Origin: Artemia franciscana
Lineage: Eukaryota; Arthropoda; Branchiopoda; Anostraca; Artemiidae
Direction: 5' to 3'
Length of the DNA: 64,000 nt
NCBI RefSeq assembly: GCF_032884065.1
Contig: NC_088866.1
Coordinates: 32,345,519 to 32,409,518, forward strand
Of this stretch, positions 10,741 through 23,010 are shown one piece after another. Made by a program: the position numbers and the translations under genes. The notes below the pieces were generated by a model that was not told where the DNA came from, searched no databases, and saw only the letters and a list, made by a program, of their open reading frames with translations. The stretch's first letter is position 1; the number at the start of each line of letters is the position of its first letter.

Positions 10741-13700
10741 GTAATCCGAGTAACCTCTGAGTTGCGTTTGATTCAGTTTTCAAGTTGACTCAAACCAGCA
10801 TTCTGACGTTTTATTTACGATTCTGAGTTAACTTTTTGCGTTCGATTTGTAAAAGTTGACTGAAAGTTAAGGCCTTTTTTCGCGTCAACCAAAGAGACTG
10901 TTTGAGCTCAACCACTCGGTGTGGTTGAGCTCAACCGCTGTTTTTGCGTGAAACAGGGATAAACCAGGTTGTCATGAAAAGTGTTTTTGCGTGAAACAAT
11001 CGATTGGTTGAACTCTAATTTAACCAGAACTGTCATTGTTTTTAACCTTAGGGTTCTACCATTTATTATTGTTGGTTGAACTTTTCAGGCGTAGATTTCG
11101 AAAAGAAGAATTTGTAGGCTATAAATCAGTGTACATAAAATAAGGATTATAAGCTGACAAATAAAATTCTAGCCACTTAAAAGTATAGTTTAATTGTGTT
11201 TTTTTGTATTAGGGCTATTTGGATAAGTGTTGGGTTATATCCTGCAATTTGATTCACATAGGCCTTAAGACAGTAAGTCAAGAGTTTGAATTTGCTTTTG
11301 AAAACTTATGTAGATACTTGGAAATCTTTGTTTCATCCTTTTGATGCCCTAGGCTGACCTTGGCTCGGTAATTTGGGGTCAGAGATAAAACCTTGATGAA
11401 GCAAGACCCTAGTGGTTATAAAGCATTGTTTATCCAATTACTATTCTTACTAGATGCTTCAAAATGTGTTGCATCTTTGTCAGAATTCTTTACATTTCAG
11501 CCTTACCCTATAGGGCTATGGATAAATTTTCAGGTCAAACTCTAGTTTGGCTACTGTTTGCTATCTTAGAAATGGGTTAGGTCAGGAAAATAGAACTTCC
11601 AGTAATGAATCCAAAGGAATAAATATGTAAAATTCTAGTTTAGCTAATTTTCACTATCTTGGAAAGGGAATAGGTTACAAGAATGACACTCAGTAATTGA
11701 TCCAGGGTCAAAAACACACTCTGGGAAGGTACTGCCAAGCTTCTATGTCAACCCTTTTCTGATTTCTAAGTCTTAGAAAATTGCTTACTCAAAAAGTCTA
11801 TACCTATACTATTGAAATGTTGACAAAACGAGATTTACCTTAATTATCAATTATCAGTTTCTTTTACTCTGGCTTTAGCTCTGAAAATGCAATTCCTTTT
11901 ATTTGAGTAGCATTTTAAGCCATATTAGGGTTTTTTTCAAAATTTAGTAATTGTACTTGCATATCTTTAAAACCTTATAAAGTGGATTGAGGAAAGCTGT
12001 GAAACAGTTTCTTTGTACTCCATGTAAGCAGACCTTCCCAGGATATACTTTAGCCTTTAGACCTATCCCTGAAAGTTTTTTTTTCTAATTTCACCCCCTG
12101 GTGCTCTTTTGCACATTGTATAAATTGTGAAGAAATGCCTGCCCCCTTATTTAACAGAATTGGCTAAAAGTCTTAGAAGTATCTTATATCAACATACACC
12201 TGATACAGTTTAATTTTTTAGAGATGACACAGAATAGCATTAAAGCTGAGTATTTGCTTTGCAAAAAATGTGTCCCTTCTGTTGTAAAGCATTTTGGATA
12301 GACACTAATCTAACCATGGGCGTATTGCTGTTGCAAGCGGTTTTGCTTAAATGAGTTTTTGGAAAACAAATAGCAAATGTAAATTTGCTTTTTTTATTAT
12401 TTAAGACTAGAATATCACAAAGCTATGCAATCACATTGCTTGTATCTTAAGTAAACACAATCCCTGACGGAGTTTTGTTGATATCTGTCTTAAAATTAAT
12501 TTGTCTAAATAAAATATATTGTTTGTGGACAGTAGAGAAAATGGCAACAACCATTAATTGAGTTTTTTTTTCAATATTTTTTTTTTTCAAATAATAGTTC
12601 TCTGGTCACATTTGTGTTCCTTGCTAAGTTGTTGGCACTCTGGTTGTTGCATGTTAAGTAAAGCAATCCCTGCTGGAGCTTTGTTGACACCTGCCTTAAA
12701 ATAACTTGTCCGAGTAAAATACAATGTGTATTGAAGATTAGTGAAAATGGCTGTAAATCCATCTTGTTTTTGTTTTTTCATTTTTTTTTAAATTGTTGTT
12801 TTACTCTGGTCATAATAATGTTCTTGGCTAAGTGGAAAGCACTCTTAGTAAGAAATCCTTTGTCCATAGGGTACAGGTTTGATTCCTGGTATTGCCAGTT
12901 TATTTGTTGGGGGTCAGTGATGTTAGACAGATTTAAACCAGCTCTAAATAGGCAAATGGAGAAATATGCATAAGGTAAGCAGGAAGGGTGTACAAAAGCA
13001 CAGGATTTCTAGCCTCCAGCCCTTAATTGCAATTCTTGGCCAAAGGGTGACAAAGTGTAAATTAGCACTGCCAGTTTAGACCTTGATGTATCAGTGCTGC
13101 CATACTTACTTACTTGCACTATCTAAAATCATTTAGACAATCAGCTAACTGTCTCAAAGCACAATTAATACTGAATAGTTTTTGGGCCTTACTGACTTTC
13201 CCTTTATAGCAAAGGTTTATTGTTGTGTATAATGTAGATATTTTAAAGTAATAAATCATTAAGAAGTCCCTTTTAGTTTTATCAAGTTTTTGAGTAATAA
13301 ACCTTTTTAATTACCTTAATATTTATTCAGGTCCTTTACTATTGGCTGCCCTTTATATTACACTATTGATTGAAATATATTGTGGTCACTAAAAATTTGG
13401 ATAATCCAACCTATTTTACCACCTTAAGGTTGTTTACAAAGGTGTACAAACTATTTAAGTACTGACTTAGCTACAGAAAACTTCTAGATATAATAAAATG
13501 TAAGCAAGATGGTTCTTACTTTGACCATATCTATGGAAGCACTAATGAGAGAGTGGGGCATTTGATGAATTTGTAGAATTGAGTGAGATGAGAAAAGAAG
13601 TGTAGGTTTGATGAGAGATGGCTGGTGAATGTGGTGAGGGATGAATGTTTTGCAAGATTTAAAAATTTTGGACAACTTCTCACGTTGACAGTAGAGTGCA

Positions 13701-14250
13701 GAAGTAAAATTTTGTAATTTTTTTTCTTTGTTCCTGTTATGTTAGACAATGCCGAATATTCTAAAGTGAAGTTTCTTTTTTGTTTTGAATTATCGTAGCC
13801 CTAGGGCTTTAGTGCAATACAAATTACTAATGTTTAATCACTTTCTTTAAACAAACACAAAGTCTATGTCTCCTAGCTTTAACAAAGTCAAATGTAATTT
13901 TAAGACCAGGGATTTCAAAGTAGGTCAAATGAACTTCTGGTTAAAATGAGCAATTTATGAAACATCTAGATTAAAAAAAAGTCTTTTAGAAAACAAAGAA
14001 GACAATAGAATAAAGAAAAGTACCTTATATCATAATTGTTGTGCACTCTTAAGATAGAAATGATCAAAGCTTCAATAAAGAATCTGTTTTGTTTAAACAG
14101 ACAGAAGGGACAAACCTCCAAGCTTTGACAAATACAATCTCACTTTGTGGCTCCTATCTTTTCAAAGGGGAGTTTCTTTGGATTTTTTCTATCCAACTAA
14201 AACCAAAAAGGATAGCATGATATACGAGTGACCTTCCAATTACCCTACAT
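10740..14250 (+). repeat. Long dispersed repeat copy X (paralogue of interrupted copy Y)
   Basis: Several blocks match, in reverse complement and collinear order, sequence on both sides of the LTR retroelement. 10740-10870 (GAGTTGCGTTTGATTC...) matches 48590-48470. 11570-11760 matches about 48050-47940. 12300-12560 matches 20190-20010 and continues into 47859 onwards. 12590-12990 matches 20010-19720. 13540-13690 matches about 19560-19480. 14090-14240 matches 19045-18900. Identity is roughly 75-85% by eye. There is no coding capacity. Copy X lacks the LTR element and so serves as the empty-site reference at about 12350. Confidence 0.75.
10845..11045 (+). repeat. Repeat arm matching 16935-17115 in inverse orientation
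   Basis: It shares TTGAGCTCAACCA, TTTTTGCGTGAAAC, AAGGCCTTTTTTCGCGTCAA (TTTGCGTCAACC in the partner) and a GTAAAAGTTG end with the reverse complement of 16935-17115. The motif TTTTTGCGTGAAAC occurs twice inside this arm. The two arms could be terminal regions of a decayed DNA element or independent inverted copies. Confidence 0.65.
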
Positions 14251-15595
14251 AGCAAGAGAAAATCATCAAGTTGGGCTATGCTTTATCTCAATCCCCCTCC
14301 CAATGTGCAGAAATATGGCTCAAATCTCATATTTCAATGCACTTAACCTGCTGTCACCTCTTTTTCTAAGTATTGTTTGTCACATTTGTTTAATTTACAG
14401 CTACATGGGATGAAGTTAGAGAGACAGATTCACAAAACAAATGGAAAATAGGACATTTCAGCAATAGATTTTTATATTGGGAGGACTGAGGGGTAAAGTT
14501 GAGCAAAGTTGTATATAAAATGTGTTACCAACTATTGTTCTAAACATTATGAAGCATCAATTATTTTTTTTATTATGTTTCTTTCTCTTCAGGTCCTTCT
14601 CTAGGGCTTTACCAAATCAAACATTCTCTGCCTGGAAAAATTAGCAACAAGCTATAGTCTATATACATAGGCTTATGTTATTTAACTATGAATATGGAAT
14701 CTATATGGCAATCAGGAACTGGATACAGGCTAAAGCAAGTAAAAAAAAAACTTCCTTAGTTAGCTCAGGAGACTTAATAGATTACTCTTCTGATAATTGC
14801 CTATCATACATAATTTAAATATTTACCCCTGTACAGTAGGGCGTTAAAACAATCTCTCAAAATGTAAGATACAGTATATTTAGATATGATGCTGATTTAA
14901 TTCCAGGATTCTTTGTTGTAGTTTTCATAATTTTGTTGATAAAGTTTTATATATTCATCATATTTTATTTTATGTCATTAACATTAGCAAAACTTAACTT
15001 CTCAATAGAACTTGAATGTAGTGGCTATAATGCACAAGTACTGCAAAAATCTTACAATACATTATGTGTTATGGTAACTGTTCAGTGAGAAAAAAAGTAT
15101 TTTCCTAGTTTAGCTTAATTTGTTATATTTCTGCACTTATCAGAAATATTTTGTTAATTTTAGGCAGCTCTCCCCCCCCCCTCAGAAAATTCTTACACAT
15201 TTGCTGGTTTATACTTAGCTAGTATTCTACTGAAAACAAAAATTAATATATATTTTGTATTGAAGAAACATAAAGCCCTTTGGATTTTTTTATTAAGATT
15301 AAGCAGTTTGCTGTTTTCTTTTGATTATAGAACTGCACTTAATTTTTTATGATTTTATTAAATTTGAGTTAATTCTAACAAATAGCTGTTCTTTAGGTTA
15401 TAAAAGAGCTATTAGATTGTTATATTGCAGACATGTTGGGTATGAAGCATTAGGACCAGAGAATGACATTATAATTTGACTTCAAAGCAACTTCTCTGTT
15501 TCTAAGCCAAATAAAATTCTAGATAAATATTGCTCTCTGAATTCAGGGTTCTTATGTTTTGAGTAAGGTATTGATAATCAAATGGAATTTTTGGT

Positions 15596-15640
<45 letters not shown>

Positions 15641-16930
15641 ATTTTTTTCAAATCAGTTAGGTAGGCCTACTGTTCTTTTGTTAGGCTAAGCCTGTAATAG
15701 TGCTTTATTGAGAATAGTCAACATTTGTAGGGATTGCAAAAGCTAGCCTGAAGAATATGTTAATACAAATTATGAGGTTAAACTTCTGTTAGGTAAAATT
15801 CTAGTTTAGATAAATTTGTATTATCTTGAAAAAGGTTTAGGTTAGGAAAATGAAACTTTTAGGGATGGGTCTAAAGACTGAACTATATCATGGGAAAGTG
15901 TTTTGGAGCATTTAACTCTACTCTTTCTCTCTCTTAAAAATGTTTGCCTTAAATCAGCTTAAATCACATTGTCTAATGAAATAAGGATTAAACCCTGTAG
16001 AATTGCTGGGTAATGATGATGACAGTTGGAAATCTCAATATTTGGTCCACACCCTTAAAAATGCTTGTGTTATAAAAGTGAAACCCTTGGAAAATAAATC
16101 TTCTACTTAAATGACAAGAAAAAAAGTGTTTTTAGTGTCATAACTTTGCTCAATTTCAATTTATGAAGTTTCCAAGATTTGGAGACTTTCAGGAACTACA
16201 TTTCTTAAATTTAAATATGAAACACTGATATGGCTTAAAATTCTACTCAAATAACAAGAATTGCATTTTCAGAGCCAAAACCAGAGAAACAGAAACTCCT
16301 TGTTGAAAATTAAGGTAAGATGTTGTTTTACCAAAAATTTAATAGTTACAGACCAGTCAAGTATGCAAAATTCCCACCCTTAAAAACAGAAGAGGGTTAT
16401 CACATAAGCTTAGCAATAGCTTCTCAGAGCATGTTTTTAGTAATGGATTAATCACTGAAAGTTTCATTCTCCTAACATAACCCCTTTCAAAGATAGCAAA
16501 AAGTAGCTAAACTGGAATTTGACAGGAAATTTAATATATAGCCTGGTAGGCTAGTAGAATTCCAAATCAAAACAAAATTAAGTCAAACTAGAATTTTATC
16601 CTCTGTTTCGGGTAGCTCAACAAAGTTAAAGTCTTATCATTTAGGAAATTTTATAAATGATTTTGCTTTTACAGTATGAATACAACATTTTCCAAAATAT
16701 TACCTGAACAATTTAACCAAAGATTCCACTAATTCAGACCTTCCTATCTCTTCAAATATACCAGAGGATTTTTTAGATCATTTTCAATTCACTCTGACCT
16801 CAAATTAATGTGAAATATGTCAAATCCAGAGGAAATTAAGCCAGTACTAAATCATTTAATTATAATAGAATGACACTTTTAGCACTTTACGGATGTTCTA
16901 TGTTTGAAATCTTTTGCCCAATCTGACAAG
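14250..16930. other. Repeat-rich AT DNA with a (TA)n tract, no gene
   Basis: (TA)n runs at about 15598-15639. Pieces of the same interspersed family as 11.6 kb and 2.5 kb recur at about 15790-15900 and, inverted, at 16440-16520 (phrases such as GGTTAGGAAAATGAAACTTT). Short ORFs show no domain. Confidence 0.5.
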
Positions 16931-16934
16931 TAAA

Positions 16935-17115
16935 AAGAGTATTTTTGCGAAGCAGTTTTGTTTGAGCTCAACCATGTGTATTGGTTTTCCATTTTTGCGT
17001 GAAACATACAAGCTGGTTAAACCAAAACTGCCATTGGTTAAACCAACTGGTTGACGCAAAAAAAGGCCTTTAATGAAAAGTTGACTTTTAACAACTTTTA
17101 CATTTTGTACGTTCA
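16935..17115 (-). repeat. Inverted partner of the repeat at 10845-11045
   Basis: The reverse complement contains GTAAAAGTTG, GGCCTTTTTTTGCGTCAACC, GTTTCACGCAAAAA (inverted motif) and TGGTTGAGCTCAAAC, in the order seen at 10845-11045. No gene is seen at 17115-18340, only short local repeats such as TTATCACTGTATAAA, twice at 17747-17777. Confidence 0.6.
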
Positions 17116-18339
17116 TCTCAAGTTAACTCGGAAAGAAGGCAGAAGTTTCAATTATAGCTAATCACGGAGTATATCTTCAGATGCCAATCCAAGATGAAGG
17201 CACCACTTTTGTGTACCAGTGTGGTGAGTTATTGAGCTTGATTTTTTGTTGTTGGGTAGGTTGCACTAAAATAGACTTGAAAACTATGTTATTAGCCTAG
17301 TTGAAACTGGCATTTTTCTTGTGTGGATAAGTCGGTTTTTTTCTTTTACTGGGTGGATGGGATAGGTAGATAATAAAATGGTTAAGAAAATCTTATAAAG
17401 TTATTGCAATATTAGTTAAAGTTACTACTAAGCTACTTGAGCAATTATTTCAGAGCTGGGTATCTTAATACAATTTGTGTGGCCACAAGTTTAATTGTTT
17501 GATTGCAAATTGTGATTTTATTTGTCTTCTTTTAGTCATTCCATTCAAGATGCTTTGGATAATTTTTTTTATTGTGATAGATTGTCTTAATGCTCTGAAA
17601 AGGGAAAATATTTCAATTGCATAGGATAGGAAAATTTCAGTAGGCTAATCAATTTAGCCTAATCAATTTAATCAATTTAGTCCTAAATTAGCAAGGGAAG
17701 TGTTTACTTCACTAAAAAATCACTTGTATACAGTGATTTTTTATCACTGTATAAATTTTTCTTATCACTGTATAAAAAGTGAAAGGGGGCCCTGTTTTTG
17801 TCTCCTTTAGCCTATATCCAATTCCTGTTTGTTATTTAGCCTAAATTTCATTTTTTCTGTTACTCATTTCTTATCAATATTACTAAGGGTTCATAGTTAA
17901 GCTTTAGAGAAGTCATTGTTAAATAACATGTGCTTATGTAGCCTATATATAGCTTGTTGCTACTTATTCTTCTCTGGGTATACAATTGTTGATGTGGTAA
18001 AACCCAAGAGAAGGACATGTTGGCCTATAGAAGAAAACCTGTTAAAAAAGGTGACTCTTTATAATTTACATAAAAATTATAGGTAACATGTTCTACATGC
18101 AGCCCTGCTTTACTTTACCCACAACCCTCCAAAAATGGAAATCTAAAGCTGAAATTACATATTTTCTATTGATTCTGCCAATCTATCCCTCAACCCTAGT
18201 ACCTGATAACTGAAGCAACTGTGGCAAAACGAGAACTGGAAAAACAAGTAGGCTAAAAGGTGGCAGAATACATTGGCAGAAATATATAATTTGGGCTATA
18301 TATTTGCAAATTAGGCAGGTTGGGAGTAATTTTTTTTGT

Positions 18340-18830
18340 TCATATTTTGACTTAAAAATAAAGTGAATATACCATTTGATGCCTTTTTGTATGTTCTTTA
18401 CAAATATAATAATTGCTTATATTGCTAATTGGAATTTAAGCACTTTTTGACCTAACTTAACAAATTTTGACAGTGAAAACCTACATTATTTTGTCAAAAA
18501 TGACCACAAATACATACTTTAATTCAAAATTTGGCATCAAAGAAGAAGAAAACAGCATAGTATTGTAAAATTTATTAATTCAACTTAATTGTGGATTATC
18601 AGTGCTTGTGGATTATATAACATTTAGAAAATGGATTAAGAATCAAACAGTAAGTTTGAGACCAATGTTTTAAGCTTTTTTTTATACCCAAAAACTAGAA
18701 ATATTTTGGTCATTTTCTAGAGCTCAAAAAGCACTTAAATTTGAACTTGCAATTGAAGCACTTATTATGTTTGTAAAGAACATAAAAAAAAGGCATCAAG
18801 GGGTATGTTCACTTTATAAGTCAAATATAT
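18340..18830. repeat. Imperfect palindrome (~110-bp arms, ~260-bp loop)
   Basis: The left arm at about 18343-18450 and the right arm at 18716-18826 are reverse complements with mismatches. Shared phrases are TTGATGCCTTTTT, ATGTTCTTTACAAA and AAGCACTTTTTGA. This suits a MITE-type foldback element. Confidence 0.65.
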
Positions 18831-18869
18831 GAAGAATAAAAGTTTTACCAATTATTTGTAAAGAGTTGA

Positions 18870-20203
18870 ATGATTTTCTCCTGGGTATATAGGCTAAATG
18901 GAAGGTCACTTACACCTGATTGTGTCCCCACTGTTTTTAGTTGGTTGGAAAAAAATCCAAAGAAAGTTCCTATTGAAAAGGAAAGAGCCCAAAAGTGAGA
19001 TTGAATTTGTCATAGCTTGGAGGTTTGCCCCTTCAGTCTGTTTAAAGAAAACAGATTCATAATGGAAGCTTTGTTAATTTCAATCTTAAGGGTGACCTAC
19101 ATTTGTGACACTTCATTAAATGGTTGTAAAGGATACTTTTATTTATTTGTCTTGTTTGTTTTCTACATTATTGTTTTTTTAACCTTTAAATTGATATACA
19201 TTTCTTACAAATTCATTAGTTACACCACGGTTCCATTTGCAAGTTTTGACCTACTTTGTAACCCCTGGTCTAAAAATTGCATATAAATTTATTGAAGCTA
19301 GGAAAAATAGGAATCCTGTCTGTTTAAAAGAAAATGAATAGACATAAGTAGGTTTTAATACACAAAATTTCCAAGGCCATGGCAATTAAAACAAAACAAT
19401 GAAGATTAACTTTAAAATACTTGACAATACATAAATAAAAGAAAAATCATTCAAAAAATTTTAATTTTGTACTCAGTTGCCAACCTGAGGAATTGTCCTA
19501 AATTTTCAAACCTTGCAAAGCATTCACAAGCCATTTCTTATGACCTACACTCTTGTCTATACACCAACAATTCATTGAAAAGGAAGGCCCACCTTACTGG
19601 TATTTTTTCCTTTATATTCTTATTTAATGGGTTTAAAAGAAAACTTCTATGGCTAAGTCAGAAGCACAGTAAAAAACCAGGTGGTCCTTTAGCCAGGAAG
19701 TGCAATAAGAAGCAGGGGACCAGTCATCGTATGCTTTTGCAAGCCCTTCCTGCTTACTGACCCTAGATTTCTCTAGGTAACCTTTCAAGGTTGGGTCAGT
19801 TCTGGCTGAACCTACATAGTCACATCACTGACGTTTTTCCCAAACCAAATAAACTGGTAATGCCAGGAATTAAACCTGTGCCCTTTGGACAAAGAATTCT
19901 CAACCTAGAGTACCAGCCACTTAAGAAGGAACACAAATGTGACCAGAAAACAAAAATTGTTTGAAAAAACAAAATACTGAAAAAAAACAACTTAGTCATA
20001 GTTCCTACCATTTTTCAGTGCTGTCCCATAAGCAATATCTACTTTATTTAGACAAATTAATTTTGAGACAGGTATCAACAAAACTCCCATCGGGGATTGT
20101 ATTTACTTAAAATACAATTAGCAATATAAATGCTCAGTTTTGTGATATTCTAGTCTTGAAATAGAAAAAAGATAAATTATATGTTCTATTTGTTTTCCAC
20201 TAG
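18870..20203 (-). repeat. Dispersed repeat copy Y, left part (split by the LTR element)
   Basis: It is the reverse complement of copy X (see 10740-14250): 18900-19045 pairs with 14240-14090, and 20010-20190 pairs with 12560-12330. The homology stops exactly at the retroelement edge and resumes at 47859. The ORFs overlapping it are not conserved as proteins. Confidence 0.75.
20200..20203. repeat. 4-bp target-site duplication CTAG, left copy
   Basis: CTAG directly precedes the element end TGTTACGGGG. The same CTAG follows the other end (47855-47858). Four to six bp is the usual duplication length for Ty3/gypsy integrases. Copy X of the host repeat has one equal-length tract (AAAA in reverse complement) at the matching place, supporting duplication on insertion. 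Confidence 0.8.
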
Positions 20204-21879
20204 TGTTACGGGGTGGTTTCTTAAAATAATAGTTTGGGTTGTGATTTTACTTAAAGGGGGTTTGCGTTGAGTTGCTTGGGACTCTTCTAAGTCTTAATAG
20301 CTTAATGTGGATATGGGAGCTAAATTATTAACAAAATAAAAAGGCTTCGTATAGAATCCCCAGTAACCTGGGAGACAGAACCATCTCAGTGTTGTTCGAG
20401 GTCTCCTGAAACAAATATAGATTCCCTTGGGACCGTACCTGAAGGCTAGAGGAACTGTACCTGATGCCCTAATACATAGACAGAAGATGATTAAATACAA
20501 TAAGGTTTATTTACTTACAATATACAACTATTGACGAAACAGCTTCAATGACTTATTGCATGAAAAGGTGAACATGAGCAAATTGATCTAATGCATTCGA
20601 ATCTCTCCTTAAAACTGACTATTTGCCCTTGCGTTGGGCTCATATATCCAACGCGCGATTTCTCTGAAAAAACACCCGCCGGACATGCTTGGTGACCTGT
20701 GGAAGTTGACCTCCACTACTATTGGTAATATTTAATCATGTGACTAGTCTAGCATCCAAAAGTTGTTTTTCTGGCAATGATTTCCCTTTTAGTTTTGAGT
20801 TGAAAAACTCAGGGGTCAGAATAACTGGTTACTTAACTTGTTAAGTAACATTTAACTTATCTAAATGCACGTAGTCCAACTGCGTTGGACTATGCAGACT
20901 GTTAAATTTAGCAACTGTTAAATTCTAAATGATTTTATTCAAACCTTTTTCTAATTGAAATTTACTAAAGGAGTGTGACTGAGAAATTTAGTCCTGAATT
21001 TAAGAGTTCCTAGAAGAGTATGGATGAGAGATTTGGTCCTATATTTGAGGATTTCTAAGGGGATGTGAATGAGGGATTTGAATTTTATATTAAATTTTAT
21101 GAGGGTCCTAAATTTTATAGAGGGGAGGGGGCTGGTCTATATGTTACATATCCCCTTTCCCATTGTAGATTGATGTCCCCATCAATCAGTCTAATCTCTT
21201 TCTTTAAATATTGCATTTATTCCTTATTGTCTATAAAAATTTTGTTATAATTCCATAACCTTGTAAATGATGATTAAAATTTAAGAAATATTTTCCTACA
21301 CCTTATATATATATGTCCTGCACCTAGCACTAAAAAAATTATTTAACCACAACACTTGACATTAATTGTTATTACACACGAATACCTGGTTCCAATTGTT
21401 TATTTTTACTTGAAGTTTTAACTGTTATATTTGATTTTTAATTGATCCCAGGTATTTTAACAATAAAAATAAAAATACACAACGTAATATAAAAAGATTT
21501 CCACTGGCACTTTTATTTACTTAAATTTATAATTTACTATTTGGCACTTTTTAAATGTTCATCACTTATTAGTTCTGGATATTAGTTTCACACCAATCAC
21601 AATTTTCGTGTCCTTGCCCTATTTACTGATTGAACAAATATAATGTCATTTTCTAATTTATCACCATTTAGCAAAAGTAAAGACTTTTTGTTTTTACGCT
21701 TCTACAAAATGGGAAGCGCGGGACCAAGAATCACCTATCCCCAGCAGTTTAAGTACAAAGGTACGGCCGGTACTACAGTTCTTCTGTCCTGCTCCCGCTC
21801 TCTTCTGCATTTAAGCGTTATCTTTATTGTCTTTGGCGTTATCTTAATTTAATTCAATAGACTGGAGTACTATCTAACA
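20204..21879 (-). repeat. 3' LTR (complete, ~1676 bp)
   Basis: The sense strand begins TGTTAGATAGTACTCC (at 21879) and ends CCACCCCGTAACA (at 20204), i.e. TG...CA ends. The sense-strand poly(A) signal AATAAA lies at 20511-20506. Compared with the LTR copies at 45.3 and 46.2-47.9 kb it is about 98% identical over the first 420 bp by eye, and it carries a ~24-bp partial duplication near 21090. A 68-codon sense frame (20500-20294) and a 69-codon antisense frame (21643-21852) recur in the other copy, but I read them as incidental. Confidence 0.9.
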
Positions 21880-23010
21880 CCTTACTTGTTAGTTGATTCC
21901 TAAGTTAAAAAATCAGGACTTAGGATCTCCTGTTTTAAAACTTCATTAGGTCTGTGAGGGTTTCCATATTGAATTGGATTCACTAATGGTGTTTTTGCGT
22001 GGGTATGTTGTGGTCGTACCCGCTGGCTGGATGTTTCGTCTTCTTTAGTCTACATTTTTCAGTCAGAAATGTAAGTAGTAGTCAGATAGTAAGTAGTTGG
22101 TTTTATTTGGGATGTACCTTGGGTGATAGTTTTCCGGTTGAATCAGATGTGTCTTGGGCATTCTTCGGTGGTTGATAAATCATGATAGGTGTTTTGTAGT
22201 CTTTGATCATGACGTTTGTTGGCCAATGTTAGTAGTATGCCAAATTCTGTAATAAAAATTTCCAAGCAGAATCATGTTGTTAACATATAAAATGGTACTA
22301 GTGATACGATTATATAAAGCATTATTGTAATATGAAATTGCATAATAATAGCACATAATTGCATAACAGCAATATTATTTTTTTTTCAAACATTCAAAGT
22401 GAAATCGAATGTACGATTTCTTAAAAGAAGTTTTAAATTCTAATAGTTTTCAGGTACATTTGAAGTAACGTGAGGTATATTTGGTCATATAGCAATTAAA
22501 AATTGTTTTATTTGTACTACACTATTACTATATTATTATGATTACATGTAAATATAAAATTACGGCACTAAAGAGGGTTATAAGATTATATAGAGGTCTT
22601 AATGTTCTGGATCATACTTTAATCAAAAAAAATTTGAACCTCCAATGCGTGATTAGTCGAAAAGTAATACATTTTGCATCATAGCCTTTCAATTATCCAG
22701 CCTTGGAACGTTTTTGTCTTGGAATAGATCAGCAAAATTACAAGAGATGACCTCTTAAATCTCTTGCACATAAAAAGATAGGAACGAATTTTTTCGTGCT
22801 TGTTAGAGGTCTATATTTACATAAAGATTTTCTGCCAAGAGTATTTTTGATGTATATGCCAAAAAGTAATACAGTATGTTGTATCATAGCCTTTTAGCTG
22901 TTATACACCAACAATATTTCTACAGTAGGGAAAGGATGTTACGTACGGAGAAAGACCTCTCAATTTCCCCGGATTATTACATCCTCCCTCTTAAAATGGC
23001 TTAAATATCA
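21880..23010 (-). other. Region between env and the 3' LTR
   Basis: About 1.1 kb of non-coding AT-rich DNA. The sense strand immediately before the LTR reads AACAAGTAAGG, only weakly purine-rich, so a canonical polypurine tract is not evident. Confidence 0.6.

Noticed and set aside
20294-20500. 68-codon sense frame conserved between LTR copies
   Set aside because: The LTR copies are almost identical at the DNA level, so conservation is uninformative; no domain, and it overlaps the LTR termination region.
21643-21852. Antisense LTR frame conserved at 46230-46439
   Set aside because: Same reason; similarity simply follows LTR identity.
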